From Algorimicrobium algoritergicola (lineage in GTDB: Bacteria > Bacteroidota > Bacteroidia > Flavobacteriales > Flavobacteriaceae), in NCBI RefSeq assembly GCF_008086165.1, contig NZ_VSKL01000002.1:124001-188000 (forward strand): a DNA stretch of 64,000 bases. Direction: 5' to 3'. The notes beneath the pieces were generated by a model. That model was not told the origin of the DNA, made no database searches, and was given only the letters and a program-made list of their open reading frames with translations. Below, one piece after another: positions 43,664 through 54,206 of this stretch. A program made the position numbers and the translations under genes. Position 1 is the first letter of the stretch. Every line of letters begins with the position of its first letter.

Positions 43664-43767
43664 TTTTTAAGTAATTATCACTGTAGTCCTGCATTAACTT
43701 GTTTTGGACACTTCTGCTTGTTTAGTGCTTTTTAAACAAGATTTATAATTTCTTAATACATATACCT

Positions 43768-46700
43768 ATGCTAAATAAAAGCATCAAATTTCTAATTGAA
43801 AACAAACTGGTAGCCGTTTTGCTATTAGCTTTATTTGTGGCTTGGGGAGTCGTAAATGCCCCTTTTGAATGGAACACTGGTTCATTACCTCGTAATCCTG
43901 TAGCTGTAGATGCGATTCCCGATATTGGCGAAAACCAACAAATTGTATTTACTAAATGGGATGGTCGTTCCCCACAGGATATTGAAGATCAAATTACCTA
44001 TCCATTAACCACATCGCTTTTGGGTATTCCAGGCGTTAAAACCATACGTAGTTCTTCTATGTTCGGGTTTTCTAGTATTTATATCATTTTTGAAGAGGAT
44101 ATCGAATTCTACTGGAGCCGAAGCCGAATCCTTGAAAAGCTAAATTCTTTACCTGCTGGACTTTTACCAGAAGCTGTTAATCCAGCACTTGGGCCAGATG
44201 CAACAGGACTTGGTCAAATTTATTGGTATACACTAGAAGGTCGTGATGAAAACGGAAACGTAACAGGTGGTTGGGATTTGCAGGAATTACGAAGTATTCA
44301 AGATTTCTACGTGAAATATGCGCTGTCTTCAGCAAGTGGTGTTTCTGAAGTCGCCTCAATTGGTGGTTATGTTTTAGAATACCAAGTAGATGTCAACCCC
44401 GAGTTGATGAGGCAATATAAAATTGGTTTAAATGAAGTTGTCAAAGCGGTTAAACAAAGTAATAAGGACGTTGGTGCACAGACTTTGGAAATTAACCAAG
44501 CGGAATATCTCATACGTGGTTTGGGGTATGTCAAGTCCCTTGAAGATCTAGAAAATGCTGTAGTGACATCAGAAAATTTCACCTCTATACGTTTAAAGGA
44601 TATTGCAAAAGTTTCGCACGGTCCTGCAACAAGAAGAGGTATTTTAGATAAAGAAGGAGCAGAGGTTGTAGGAGGAGTGGTGGTTGCCAGATATGGTGCT
44701 AACCCTATGGAGGTCATCAATAATGTGAAAGAGAAAATAAGCGAATTAAGTTCAGGTTTGCCCTCTAAAACATTAAGTGATGGAAGAACATCACAACTTA
44801 CCGTTGTTCCCTTTTATGACAGAACAGAACTTATTCAAGAAACATTGGGAACACTCGATGAAGCGCTGTCATTGGAGATTCTTATAACCATTTTTGTAAT
44901 CATCATAATGGTGTTCAATTTAAGGGCTTCATTATTGATTTCGGGATTATTACCTGTTGCGGTGCTAATGGTTTTTATTTCAATGAAACTCTTCAATGTG
45001 GATGCTAACATTGTGGCCTTATCAGGTATCGCTATCGCTATCGGAACAATGGTCGATGTAGGTGTTATTCTTACAGAAAATGTACTTCGGCACATTGATG
45101 AAAATGAGGAAAACGTTCCAATGAACACAGTAGTATATAATGCAACTGCCGAAGTTTCTGGGGCAATTTTAACAGCAGTACTGACCACTATTATAAGTTT
45201 TATTCCTGTATTTACGATGATTGGTGCTGAAGGTAAATTGTTTAGACCTTTGGCTTTTACCAAAACGGCCGCCCTAACAGCATCCCTAATTGTGGCTTTA
45301 TTTTTAATTCCACCGTTCGCAGCCTATTTATTTAAAAAGCGTAATATAAAGACTTCTTTTTGTTATATGCTAAATGGAGCAATGATTATTTTGGGTATTG
45401 TATCTCTTATTTTTGGATATCCGCTAGGATTAATATTAGTAGCATTTGGTGTGGTGGGTATCCTCTCGTTAAAGAAAATAATTACCTCAAAACGCTCAAA
45501 TACTATCAACATATTTGTATCAGCTTTTGCTATCATATTCTTATTGGCAGAGTATTGGAGACCACTTGGCGTAGATAGAAGCATATTTATAAATCTAATT
45601 TTTGTAGGTCTTATCTGTTTTGGTCTTTTAGGGGTGTTTACACTTTTTAGAAACTATTATGTGCGAATTTTAAATTGGGCACTGCGCAATAAGTTATTAT
45701 TTCTTTCGGTTCCCACCGCGATTGTCATTTTCGGTGTATTGATTATGCGTGATACTGGTAAGGAATTTATGCCATCCCTTAATGAAGGATCTTTTCTGTT
45801 AATGCCAACTTCAATGCCGCACTCTGGGGTTGAAGAGAACAAACGTGTATTGCAGCAATTGGATATGGCAGTAGCTAGCCTTCCAGAAATTGAAACAGTC
45901 GTTGGTAAATCGGGGCGTACAGAATCTGCATTGGATCCAGCACCCTTATCGATGTATGAAAATATGATTCAGTACAAATCTGAATACATGCTAAATGAGA
46001 ACAGGAAAAGACAGCGCTTTAAAGTAAATGATGATGGATTATTTGTTCTCAAGGATGGAAGTTTGGTAACCAATCCTAATAATGAAATTGAAGATGATAA
46101 TTCCAATTACAAGGCGTCCGAATTAAAAGATCCTTTTTCTGTCACTAATTCTCAACTTATTCCAGATGACGATGGAGAGTACTTTAGAAACTGGAGACCA
46201 GAGATTAAATCACCAGATGATATTTGGAAAGAAATTGTGAAGGTTACAAAGCTTCCTGGAGTTACTTCAGCACCTAAACTACAACCCATTGAAACACGTT
46301 TGGTGATGTTGCAAACAGGGATGCGAGCACCAATGGGAATAAAAGTGAAAGGACAGGATTTAAAAGAAATTGAAGCATTTGGACTGCAGTTAGAAGATAT
46401 ATTAAAGCAAGCAGAAGGTGTTAAGAATGAAGCTGTATTTGCTGACCGTATTGTAGGTAAGCCTTATCTGTTATTGGATATTGACAGGGATCGACTGGCA
46501 CGATATGGAATTACTATTGAAGATGTGCAACAAGTCATTCAAATTTCGGTTGGAGGAATGGTATTAACACAGACCGTTGAAGGTAGGGAGCGCTACGGTA
46601 TTCGAGTGCGCTACCCAAGAGAATTGCGCGCAAATCCAAATGATCTCGAAGACATTTATGTTCCTGTAGAAAAAGGAAGCCCAGTACCATTAAGTGAGCT

Positions 46701-47508
46701 TGTGACTATTAGATATGAGCAAGGACCACAAGTTATAAAGAGTGAGGATACGTTTTTAGTAGGATATGTTCTTTTTGATAAACTAGATGGTTTCGCTGAA
46801 GTAGACGTGGTGGAAAATGCACAAGCGCTTATTCAAGAAAAAATCGATTCAGGAGAGTTGATTGTGCCTAAAGGTATCAATTATCAATTTACGGGAACAT
46901 ACGAAAACCAATTGCGAGCAGAGAAAACTCTTGGCGTAGTAGTGCCATTGGCACTTGCCATTATCTTCCTTATCCTTTATTTCCAGTTCCGTTCCGTGAC
47001 TACCTCTTTGATGGTTTTTACAGGAATTGCTGTAGCCTTTGCCGGAGGTTTTCTAATGATTTGGTTTTATGGCCAAGATTGGTTTCTAAACTTCAACTTT
47101 TTTGGAGAAAATTTACGAGACCTCTTTCAAATGCACACTATTAATTTAAGTGTTGCGGTATGGGTAGGGTTTATTGCCCTGTTTGGTATTGCAACAGATG
47201 ATGGTGTGGTTATGGCAACTTATTTGACCCAAACCTTTGATAGAAATACACCCGAAACAAAACAGGAGATTCGGGCGTCTGTAGTGGAAGCAGGAGAAAA
47301 GCGTATTCGTCCGTGTTTAATGACAACGGCAACAACTATTCTTGCGCTGTTACCGGTATTAACATCAACGGGTCGTGGGAGTGATATAATGATTCCAATG
47401 GCTATACCATCATTTGGAGGGATGCTTATTGCACTTATAACTTTATTTGTTGTTCCAGTATTGTTTAGCTGGAAAAAAGAATTTCAATTAAAAAGAGCTA
47501 TAAAATGA
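43768..47508 (+). CDS. cusA: CusA-type heavy-metal RND pump
   Basis: This is a 1246-residue RND transporter. The fourth-helix region reads AIAIGTMVDVGVILTEN (about 418-434), close to the AxxIGxxVDAxxVxxEN signature of monovalent-metal (Cu(I), Ag(I)) HME pumps. Compared with E. coli CusA (about 1050) it has extra membrane helices at about 525-620 and a long insert after residue 740 (RKRQRFKVNDDG...), both also seen in other Bacteroidota CusA. It exports Cu/Ag with CusC (overlap by 4 bases at 47505) and CusB (54701). Confidence 0.92.
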   Translation: MLNKSIKFLIENKLVAVLLLALFVAWGVVNAPFEWNTGSLPRNPVAVDAIPDIGENQQIVFTKWDGRSPQDIEDQITYPLTTSLLGIPGVKTIRSSSMFGFSSIYIIFEEDIEFYWSRSRILEKLNSLPAGLLPEAVNPALGPDATGLGQIYWYTLEGRDENGNVTGGWDLQELRSIQDFYVKYALSSASGVSEVASIGGYVLEYQVDVNPELMRQYKIGLNEVVKAVKQSNKDVGAQTLEINQAEYLIRGLGYVKSLEDLENAVVTSENFTSIRLKDIAKVSHGPATRRGILDKEGAEVVGGVVVARYGANPMEVINNVKEKISELSSGLPSKTLSDGRTSQLTVVPFYDRTELIQETLGTLDEALSLEILITIFVIIIMVFNLRASLLISGLLPVAVLMVFISMKLFNVDANIVALSGIAIAIGTMVDVGVILTENVLRHIDENEENVPMNTVVYNATAEVSGAILTAVLTTIISFIPVFTMIGAEGKLFRPLAFTKTAALTASLIVALFLIPPFAAYLFKKRNIKTSFCYMLNGAMIILGIVSLIFGYPLGLILVAFGVVGILSLKKIITSKRSNTINIFVSAFAIIFLLAEYWRPLGVDRSIFINLIFVGLICFGLLGVFTLFRNYYVRILNWALRNKLLFLSVPTAIVIFGVLIMRDTGKEFMPSLNEGSFLLMPTSMPHSGVEENKRVLQQLDMAVASLPEIETVVGKSGRTESALDPAPLSMYENMIQYKSEYMLNENRKRQRFKVNDDGLFVLKDGSLVTNPNNEIEDDNSNYKASELKDPFSVTNSQLIPDDDGEYFRNWRPEIKSPDDIWKEIVKVTKLPGVTSAPKLQPIETRLVMLQTGMRAPMGIKVKGQDLKEIEAFGLQLEDILKQAEGVKNEAVFADRIVGKPYLLLDIDRDRLARYGITIEDVQQVIQISVGGMVLTQTVEGRERYGIRVRYPRELRANPNDLEDIYVPVEKGSPVPLSELVTIRYEQGPQVIKSEDTFLVGYVLFDKLDGFAEVDVVENAQALIQEKIDSGELIVPKGINYQFTGTYENQLRAEKTLGVVVPLALAIIFLILYFQFRSVTTSLMVFTGIAVAFAGGFLMIWFYGQDWFLNFNFFGENLRDLFQMHTINLSVAVWVGFIALFGIATDDGVVMATYLTQTFDRNTPETKQEIRASVVEAGEKRIRPCLMTTATTILALLPVLTSTGRGSDIMIPMAIPSFGGMLIALITLFVVPVLFSWKKEFQLKRAIK

Positions 47509-48716
47509 AACATATAATATTTATAATCTGTTTGTTGTTTGTGTCAACTTTCGCAAAAGCACAAGATTTAGAAACTCTTATTCAAGAAGCATTATCCAAA
47601 AGTCCAGAGATTCAAAAGTTTGATCTTCAGTTTCAAATTGCTTCTGAAAAAGTAAATGAAGTTAACAGCTTACCAAATACAGAATTTAATTTTGGAGTTA
47701 TGGCTATAGCACCTGAAATGGATATGCCTATGGAACAATTCAGCGCCTCTGTAATGCAAATGTTACCGTGGTTCGGAACGATATCTGCAAGAGAGCATTA
47801 CGCCACATCGATGGCAGATGCTCAATATGTTGAAGTGACAATCGCAAAACGAAAATTAGCACTTTCCGTATCCCAATTCTATTATTTGCTCTATGAAATT
47901 AGAGCCAAACAAAAAGTGCTTGATGAAAATATAGCACTCTTGGAAACTTATGAACGTCTTGCACTCACTTCTTTAGAGGTAGGCAAGGCATCAGCAGTGG
48001 ATGTGTTGCGGTTACAAATTAGACAGAATGAGCTAAAACAGGAGAAAGACGTTTTAATTCAGCAAAATAAAGGGATACAGGCAGCTATGAACAGTTTAAT
48101 AAACCGGGAATATAATAAAGATGTAACTGTCGTTTCTTCTTTGGAAATTCCGAAAGGCGACAATTTTTATAGTTATGAGAGTTTGTCCGTAAATCCAGAG
48201 TTGCTTAAATACGACAAACTATACCAGTCTGTGGAGCAGGCCGAGTTGTTAAACCAAAAAGAAGGTGGACCAATGATTGGTTTCGGAGTGCAGTATATCA
48301 ACCAAGAAGATAGTCCAATGATAACCAGCTCTTTTAAAGATATGGTTATGCCCATGGTTTCTGTGTCAATTCCAATATTCAATAATAAATATAAATCTCA
48401 AACTAAGCAGAATGAGTTGCGAAAAAAGGAAATACAATCTCAAAAAGACGAACGTCTGAATGTGTTGACAGCCGAATTATCAAAAGCTATTTCGCAGCGT
48501 AATCAGGCAAGAATAAAATTCAATACACAGGCAAACAACTTGAAACAGGCCGAAGATGCTGAAGAAATCCTTATTAAAAACTATGAAACGGGAACTATTA
48601 ATTTTAATGACGTACTCGATATTCAGGAATTACAATTGAAGTTTCAAATGGGGCAAATTGAGACAATCAAGCTTTATTATGTTCAAACCGCTCTTATTAA
48701 TTATTTAACGAATTAA
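47505..48716 (+). CDS. cusC: CusC-like TolC-family outer-membrane factor
   Basis: The 403-residue product has a Sec signal (IIFIICLLFVSTFAKAQ) and two OEP repeats with long coiled-coil helices (about 130-190 and 300-370); a Met-rich stretch near residue 65 (MAIAPEMDMPMEQFSASVMQM) may bind metal. Its ATG overlaps the cusA stop (ATGA), so translation is coupled. It forms the exit channel of the Cus efflux complex. Confidence 0.88.
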   Translation: MKHIIFIICLLFVSTFAKAQDLETLIQEALSKSPEIQKFDLQFQIASEKVNEVNSLPNTEFNFGVMAIAPEMDMPMEQFSASVMQMLPWFGTISAREHYATSMADAQYVEVTIAKRKLALSVSQFYYLLYEIRAKQKVLDENIALLETYERLALTSLEVGKASAVDVLRLQIRQNELKQEKDVLIQQNKGIQAAMNSLINREYNKDVTVVSSLEIPKGDNFYSYESLSVNPELLKYDKLYQSVEQAELLNQKEGGPMIGFGVQYINQEDSPMITSSFKDMVMPMVSVSIPIFNNKYKSQTKQNELRKKEIQSQKDERLNVLTAELSKAISQRNQARIKFNTQANNLKQAEDAEEILIKNYETGTINFNDVLDIQELQLKFQMGQIETIKLYYVQTALINYLTN

Positions 48717-48778
48717 TACAATCCGATCTGGAGCAATTAGAAGAACTAATTTTTATTAAAATTGAGAAAACTAAAAAT

Positions 48779-51112
48779 ATGAAAGCAATACACTATTCAA
48801 TTCTATTCCTATTAATTGGCTGTCCAGCACTGTTTGCACAGTCTGTTGAAGGCAATATTGATAATTTGCCAGTAAAGGAATATACGTTAACCCTCAAAGA
48901 AGAAATGGTTAACAAAGCAGGAACAGAAGTAAAAGGGATGACCGTTAATGGTACAATCCCAGGGCCAACACTTGAATTTACCGAAGGCGAATATGCGGTT
49001 ATTTACGTGAAAAACGAAATGAGCGTTGAAACTTCGGTGCATTGGCACGGAATCCTTTTACCGAATTTTTACGATGGTGTTCCTTATTTGACTACACCGC
49101 CTATAAAGCCCGGAACTACTTTTAAATATGAGTTTGCCATTAAGCAAAATGGAACGTATTGGTATCACTCGCACACAATGCTACAGGAACAAAGTGGTGT
49201 TTTCGGCTCCATTGTCATCCATCCAAAAGAAGAAAGTTTCGAATACGACAAAGATTTAGTGTTGATATTGTCCGACTGGACAAATGAAAAACCAATGAAT
49301 GTGCTACGAAACCTAAAGCGAGGCAATGAGTGGTATCAAATGAAGAAAGGTACATCTACACCTTTAAATCAAGTGGTTGCAAGAGGTGCCTTTGGCGCAC
49401 AATTAGATTTCTGGCGTCAACGGATGGAAGGTGCCGACATTGCCGATATTTATTATCCTGCATTTTTAGTCAATGGTAAAGAGATTGCAGAATATCCTGA
49501 ATTTCAACCGGGTGAAAAAGTAAGGTTACGTATTATCAACGGAGCTGCCTCTTCACAATTCTGGATGACCTTTGGTGGTCAAGCACCAACAATGGTTTCA
49601 GCTGACGGAAAAGACATTGTTCCTGTAAAGCGTAGCAAAACATTTATTGCTATTGCAGAAGCCTACGATTTTATTATAACTATTCCTGAAAATGGTAAAA
49701 TTGAGTTGCGTTCAATGGCGCAAGATGGCTCTGGCAATTCCTTGGCATACATTGGTAATGGCGAAATTCTACCTGCAGAAATTCTTCCGAGACCTGACAA
49801 AATCCAAATGATGCAGGAAATGGCCAAAATGAAAATGAAAATGGGTGCTCACGCGCTAAAATTTCAGCCAGGTAAAGACGAACGTTTTGAGATGAAAGAA
49901 GAATATGGCATGCAGATGGATGATATGAAGGGGATGGAAGTGAACGGTAAGATGAAAATGGATCATTCTAATATGAAAAATGATAAAATGGCGAATGATA
50001 TGAAGATGGATTCTACAATGACCCATATGGATCATTCTAAAATGGAAAATAGTGATATGAAAATGGATAATAAAGAATCAAACACTATGGAGGGAATGGA
50101 TATGTTTTCAGAATACAACTATGATTATTTGAAGTCCCCAGAAAAGACAACCTATGCAAAAGGCACACCAGTTAATGAAATCTTGTTGAACCTCACAGGG
50201 AATATGAACCGATATATATGGAGTATGAATGGTGTTCCCTTGTCTGAAACTGATAAGATAAAGATAAAGGGAAATCAAGTTACAAGAATCACTCTAAACA
50301 ACCTTACAATGATGCATCATCCTATGCATTTACACGGTCACTTTTTTAGAGTTATTAATAAAAATGGAGAATACTCGCCCTTAAAACATACCGTAAATGT
50401 TCCGCCAATGGAAGAAATAACTATCGAGTTTTATGGGGATGAATATGGAGACTGGTTTTTCCATTGTCATATTTTATATCATATGATGGGTGGTATGGCT
50501 AGAGTAATGAGTTACGATACACCTAGAGATACTAGAATGGAAGCCTATCCCGTTTCAAAATTGATTAAAGAAACAGATTTATGGTATTCTTGGGGAATGG
50601 TTGATGTAGCTTCACATATGACTGGTGCAACATTTATGACGTCCAATATTAGAAACCAGTTTACGCTTTCGGCGGAATATGGATGGAACGAAAACCTTGA
50701 AGCAGAATTTACATATGAACGCTATTTACACGATTATTTACGTGTTTTTGGTGGTGTAAATGTTGAAAATGAAGGAGCCGATAGTTTGGATGAAATCAAT
50801 ACAACCGCTATTGCAGGAATTAGGTATTTAACCCCATTTCTGTTTAGTCTAGATGTTCGTATGGATAGTAAGTTACGTCCACAAATTAGTTTGAGTCGTG
50901 CGATAACTATTTTTCCAAGAACGGTTCTTTTTGGAGTTTATGAGTATCAAGCAGATTTTGGATGGGTAGATGAATTACCACTAGGTGATAGCTTTAAGAA
51001 AGAAGTCGTCTGGAGTGCAGGAATTGAATATTTATTATCTAGAAATTTTTCAATTATAGGTAGTTATGACAATCGCTTTGGAGCAGGTGGTGGACTATCT
51101 GCACGTTTTTAA
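48779..51112 (+). CDS. multicopper oxidase fused to CopB-like outer-membrane barrel
   Basis: The 777-residue product has a Sec signal and three cupredoxin domains with copper ligands HWHG (88-91), HSH (130-132), HPMHLHG (about 513-519) and HCHILYH (about 562-568), as in PcoA/CopA oxidases. A Met/His/Asp-rich linker (about residues 357-440, repeated MKMDHS/MDHSKM units) replaces the usual Met-rich tail. After about residue 590 the chain continues with a CopB/PcoB-type beta-barrel ([14 protein letters not shown]...YEYQADFGW...[15 protein letters not shown]). Thus CopA and CopB, normally separate genes, are one polypeptide. It oxidises Cu(I) to Cu(II) in the periplasm. Confidence 0.88.
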   Translation: MKAIHYSILFLLIGCPALFAQSVEGNIDNLPVKEYTLTLKEEMVNKAGTEVKGMTVNGTIPGPTLEFTEGEYAVIYVKNEMSVETSVHWHGILLPNFYDGVPYLTTPPIKPGTTFKYEFAIKQNGTYWYHSHTMLQEQSGVFGSIVIHPKEESFEYDKDLVLILSDWTNEKPMNVLRNLKRGNEWYQMKKGTSTPLNQVVARGAFGAQLDFWRQRMEGADIADIYYPAFLVNGKEIAEYPEFQPGEKVRLRIINGAASSQFWMTFGGQAPTMVSADGKDIVPVKRSKTFIAIAEAYDFIITIPENGKIELRSMAQDGSGNSLAYIGNGEILPAEILPRPDKIQMMQEMAKMKMKMGAHALKFQPGKDERFEMKEEYGMQMDDMKGMEVNGKMKMDHSNMKNDKMANDMKMDSTMTHMDHSKMENSDMKMDNKESNTMEGMDMFSEYNYDYLKSPEKTTYAKGTPVNEILLNLTGNMNRYIWSMNGVPLSETDKIKIKGNQVTRITLNNLTMMHHPMHLHGHFFRVINKNGEYSPLKHTVNVPPMEEITIEFYGDEYGDWFFHCHILYHMMGGMARVMSYDTPRDTRMEAYPVSKLIKETDLWYSWGMVDVASHMTGATFMTSNIRNQFTLSAEYGWNENLEAEFTYERYLHDYLRVFGGVNVENEGADSLDEINTTAIAGIRYLTPFLFSLDVRMDSKLRPQISLSRAITIFPRTVLFGVYEYQADFGWVDELPLGDSFKKEVVWSAGIEYLLSRNFSIIGSYDNRFGAGGGLSARF

Positions 51113-51162
51113 TAAAACAAAATAAATCACAATTAATATTAATAATCAAAATCAAATACAAA

Positions 51163-51765
51163 ATGAGCAAATTAAAAACAACATTAGGTATCGTTGCGAT
51201 AGCATTCATAACCTTAACAGCAGTGTCTTGTAAAGACAACAACAAAGAACAAAATAACACTGATGTAGACCATTCCGAAATGAATCACGATAATAGTGAT
51301 GGTCACCACGATAGTGAAAAAAAAGACATGGCAATGAGTGGAGATGGTAATTCAGAAGTCATATTAAACGATTATTTCAATCTTAAAGATGCATTGGTTG
51401 CCGATGATAATGCTAAAGCCAAAGAACTTGGTGCACGCCTGGCAACAAGTTTAGGGAAGCTTGATGTTTCTAGTTATACAGATATGCAAAAGACCGATTT
51501 AAAAGATATTATTGAAGATACCGTAGAACACGCAGAACATATTTCTGAAAGTGATATAGCACACCAGCGAGAGCACTTTAAAATCTTAAGTGAAGGTGTA
51601 ACGGATATGGTCGCAATTACTGGAACTAAAAACACGCTATACCAACAATTTTGCCCAATGTACGATGGTGGTAGTAATTGGTTAAGTATGAGTGAAGAAG
51701 TAAGAAACCCTTACTACGGAAGTAAAATGCTGAAATGTGGTAAGGTGCAAAAAGAAATTAACTAG
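51163..51765 (+). CDS. DUF3347 lipoprotein
   Basis: The 200-residue product has a lipobox (LTAVSC), a His/Asp/Met-rich linker ([19 protein letters not shown]) and a DUF3347 domain: [14 protein letters not shown]...[18 protein letters not shown]...[35 protein letters not shown]. The FCPM and KCG Cys plus His residues are probable copper ligands. The same domain recurs at 52240 and at the CusB C-terminus. Confidence 0.85.
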   Translation: MSKLKTTLGIVAIAFITLTAVSCKDNNKEQNNTDVDHSEMNHDNSDGHHDSEKKDMAMSGDGNSEVILNDYFNLKDALVADDNAKAKELGARLATSLGKLDVSSYTDMQKTDLKDIIEDTVEHAEHISESDIAHQREHFKILSEGVTDMVAITGTKNTLYQQFCPMYDGGSNWLSMSEEVRNPYYGSKMLKCGKVQKEIN

Positions 51766-52218
51766 ATGAAGATTGTAAAAGTCATAGCATTAGTATTATT
51801 GGTAGGGTTTGTGGGGATACAATTTATTCCCACAGAACGCAATCAAAACGATACAGTACCCAAAACTGATTTTATGTTAGTCCATAATGTTCCTGAAAAA
51901 ATTCAGCAAAAGTTACAGGTATCCTGCTATGATTGCCACAGTAATAACACGCAATACCCTTGGTATAATAAAATTCAACCCGCTGCTTGGTTTTTGGAAG
52001 ACCACATCAAAGAAGGAAAGGCCGAACTTAATTTTAGTGAATGGGATTCGCTTTCAAGCCGAAGAAAATCAAGTAAACTTCGGTCAATTATAAAACAGAT
52101 AGAAAGCGGAGAAATGCCTTTGGATTCTTACACTTTAATACATAGTGAGGCAATATATTCAAAAGCTGAAGAAGAGGAATTAATCAATTTTATTTCAAAA
52201 TTAAAAGATAGTTTATAA
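51766..52218 (+). CDS. haem-binding domain protein (CxxCH)
   Basis: The 150-residue product has one N-terminal membrane helix and a haem-binding motif SCYDCHSN (Cys54, Cys57, His58) followed by YPWYNKIQPAAWFLEDHIKEGK, the pattern of the Haem_bd family. It starts immediately at the preceding stop, so the genes are coupled. It may shuttle electrons in the periplasm next to the copper oxidase. Confidence 0.85.
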   Translation: MKIVKVIALVLLVGFVGIQFIPTERNQNDTVPKTDFMLVHNVPEKIQQKLQVSCYDCHSNNTQYPWYNKIQPAAWFLEDHIKEGKAELNFSEWDSLSSRRKSSKLRSIIKQIESGEMPLDSYTLIHSEAIYSKAEEEELINFISKLKDSL

Positions 52219-52239
52219 ACAATAATTAAATATAGAAAA

Positions 52240-52734
52240 ATGAAAAATTTAAAAATGAGCATAGCAGCAATGCTATTGTTAGTCGTTTCTTTTGCAAATG
52301 CACAAATTAGTGACGTAAAAGCAGAGGCGGTTTTAAGTGATTACTTCAATTTAAAAGATGCTTTAGTAGGAGATGACACTAAAAAAGCAGCACAAACAGG
52401 CACTAAACTGGTAGCTTCTCTAAAAGCATTTGATATGAGTGGTTATACAAAAGAACAGCAAGAAGAGCTGGCCGATATCATAGAAGATGCTACGGAACAC
52501 GCAGAACATATTTCTGAAAGTGCCATAGACCATCAACGCGAGCACTTCAAGACGTTGAGCAAAGATATGACAGATATGGTGGCTATTACCGGCACAAAAA
52601 CCACCTTGTACGAACAGTTTTGCCCAATGTATGATAAGGGTAGTGCTTGGTTAAGTACCAGTAAGGAGATTAGAAACCCGTATTACGGGAGTAGAATGCT
52701 GAAATGTGGAAAAGTTCAAAAAACTATTCAATAG
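52240..52734 (+). CDS. DUF3347 periplasmic protein
   Basis: The 164-residue product has a Sec signal ([22 protein letters not shown]) and then a DUF3347 domain nearly identical in motif order to that of 51163-51765 ([44 protein letters not shown]). It is shorter, without a lipobox or His-rich linker. It is a tandem paralogue interrupted by the haem-binding gene. Confidence 0.85.
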   Translation: MKNLKMSIAAMLLLVVSFANAQISDVKAEAVLSDYFNLKDALVGDDTKKAAQTGTKLVASLKAFDMSGYTKEQQEELADIIEDATEHAEHISESAIDHQREHFKTLSKDMTDMVAITGTKTTLYEQFCPMYDKGSAWLSTSKEIRNPYYGSRMLKCGKVQKTIQ

Positions 52735-52821
52735 ATAATTCCTTGTAAAAATCTTCTCGATATTCTGGTTTATTAGTTAGCAGAAAGTTGTAAGATAATA
52801 AGGATATCAGAATAGTTAAGA

Positions 52822-52870
52822 CCTGTCTTGGGAAGGAAAATAGTTAGTGTTAAAACCTTCCCGTGTCAGG
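52822..52870 (+). other. hairpin 1: CCTG...GGGAAGG / CCTTCCC...CAGG
   Basis: The left arm (52822-52836) and right arm (52856-52870) pair at both ends, with a 4-base internal bulge. The pattern closely parallels the second hairpin. Confidence 0.6.
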
Positions 52871-52914
52871 CACAATAAATTTTGAAAAAGAAAAGTTGAT
52901 TTGGTTAATAGCAG

Positions 52915-52972
52915 CCTGAACATGGGAGAGAGATTAAATCCTTTAATATAAAGTCTCTCTTCCTATGTCAGG
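52915..52972 (+). other. hairpin 2: long stem with CCTG/CAGG ends
   Basis: The left arm starts CCTGAACATGGGAGAGAG at 52915. The right arm (CTCTCTTCCTATGTCAGG) ends at 52972. They pair over about 20 positions with few bulges. Confidence 0.6.
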
Positions 52973-53255
52973 TATTTAAAAACTTATGATGAAGAGAAGT
53001 TTAGTGAAGAATGCTTGGTTTTGAGGGGTAAACATTTTGGTTGGTTTATTAAAGTTTATCTCTCACTTTCAAGTAGTACTTATAGGCTTATTACCATTGC
53101 AGGCAAACTATTGGTAATGATAGAAGTTTCCTTTAGCTTTTTGGTATTGCAAACATTAATAGAATTCACGTTGACAAATAAATTCTGAAAAATTAAAATT
53201 ATGAAAATTCATTCGCCGTCACGAAATAAAAAATAAATATTAAAGATAAAACCTT

Positions 53256-53835
53256 ATGAAACTACGTATTCCTATTAGCCTATTGTTATGCACTTTTCTT
53301 TTCGTGTCCTGTAAACAAGAAAAAAAAGAAATAATTACGGAACAACCTCAAGCTGAAACGACCTCGAAACCACCAAAGAAAGTATTAAGCCCACATACGT
53401 CTGCAATGGCGATGATAGGGGGACGCACATATCCACATCGACTATTCATCACCGGGTGTTAGGAATAGAATGATATTTGGAGGTCTATTGGCTTACGATC
53501 AAGTTTGGCAAGCTGGTGCACATATGGCGACTTGGATAGAAACCAATAAAGATTTAAACATTGAAGGAAAAGAATTGAAAGCTGGCAAATACGGATTATT
53601 TGTAATTCCTAATGAGGAAGAATGGAAAATCATTTTCAATACCAATTGGGATCAACACGGTAAAGATGAATATGACGAGAAGGATAATGTATTACAATTT
53701 AAAGTAACCCCTAAAATTTCCGAAGAAGTTCAGGAGCATTTAGAATATAAGATAACAAAGACTTCCGATGCATCAGGCACAATGAGTTTGAGTTGGGAGA
53801 GGGTCGTTATTGAATTTCCATTTGAAGTAAATTAA
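53256..53835 (+). pseudogene. DUF2911 lipoprotein with single-G frameshift
   Basis: The first frame begins with a lipobox (FLFVSCKQ) and runs to a stop at 53462. The second frame continues MIFGGLLAYDQVWQAGAHMATWIETNKDLNIEGKEL... to 53835, which is DUF2911. Removing one G from the GGGGG run at 53418-53422 joins them as MIGDAHIHIDYSSPGVRNRMIFGGLL, restoring the conserved DUF2911 core. It is either a real frameshift at a homopolymer or a sequencing error. DUF2911 proteins are of unknown function. Confidence 0.8.
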
Positions 53836-53836
53836 A

Positions 53837-54178
53837 ATGATTAAAAGAAAGACAGCTTTTAAAATAAGAAAAACACATCGCTATTTAGGCCTTTTTATTG
53901 GCATTCAATTTTTGATGTGGACTATTGGTAGCTTGTATTTCAGTAGGACGGAAATTGATGAAATTCACGGAAACCATTTTAAGAAAGATGAACCTGAACA
54001 GATTTCTTTTAACAACTTAATGGGGATTGCTCAACTTAAAAATTTGCAATCCATTCAAACTTTAGAATTATTGGAAATTGCCAAAGAGCCTCATTATTAC
54101 TGTTAATTACGGTATTAAGCGGTTTTTTACTTTGGTAAACCTTATCGCCAACCATTAGAAAAGTTTTTAAAAAGAAAC
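53837..54178 (+). pseudogene. truncated PepSY-type membrane protein
   Basis: The frame codes the PepSY_TM start RKTHRYLGLFIGIQFLMWTIGSLYFSRTEIDEIHGNHF and stops after 89 residues in EPHYYC. Just beyond, LLLITVLSGFLLW then a stop, and in another frame GKPYRQPLEKFLKRNK, are the expected last helix and tail of the same protein. Hence the middle is deleted and the frame broken. It lies 1 base after the frameshifted DUF2911 gene, so two adjacent genes have decayed. Confidence 0.75.
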
Positions 54179-54206
54179 AAAATAAGTAACACTAAAATCA
54201 ACATAA

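Larger units (their letters stand above)
52735..53255. other. 521-base non-coding gap with two related hairpins
   Basis: No open gene is seen. Two stem-loops with the shared end motif CCTG...(T)GTCAGG stand out (52822-52870 and 52915-52972); a weaker ATTACCA/TGGTAAT pair is near 53089-53117. The gap separates the DUF3347 gene from the broken DUF2911 gene. Confidence 0.55.
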
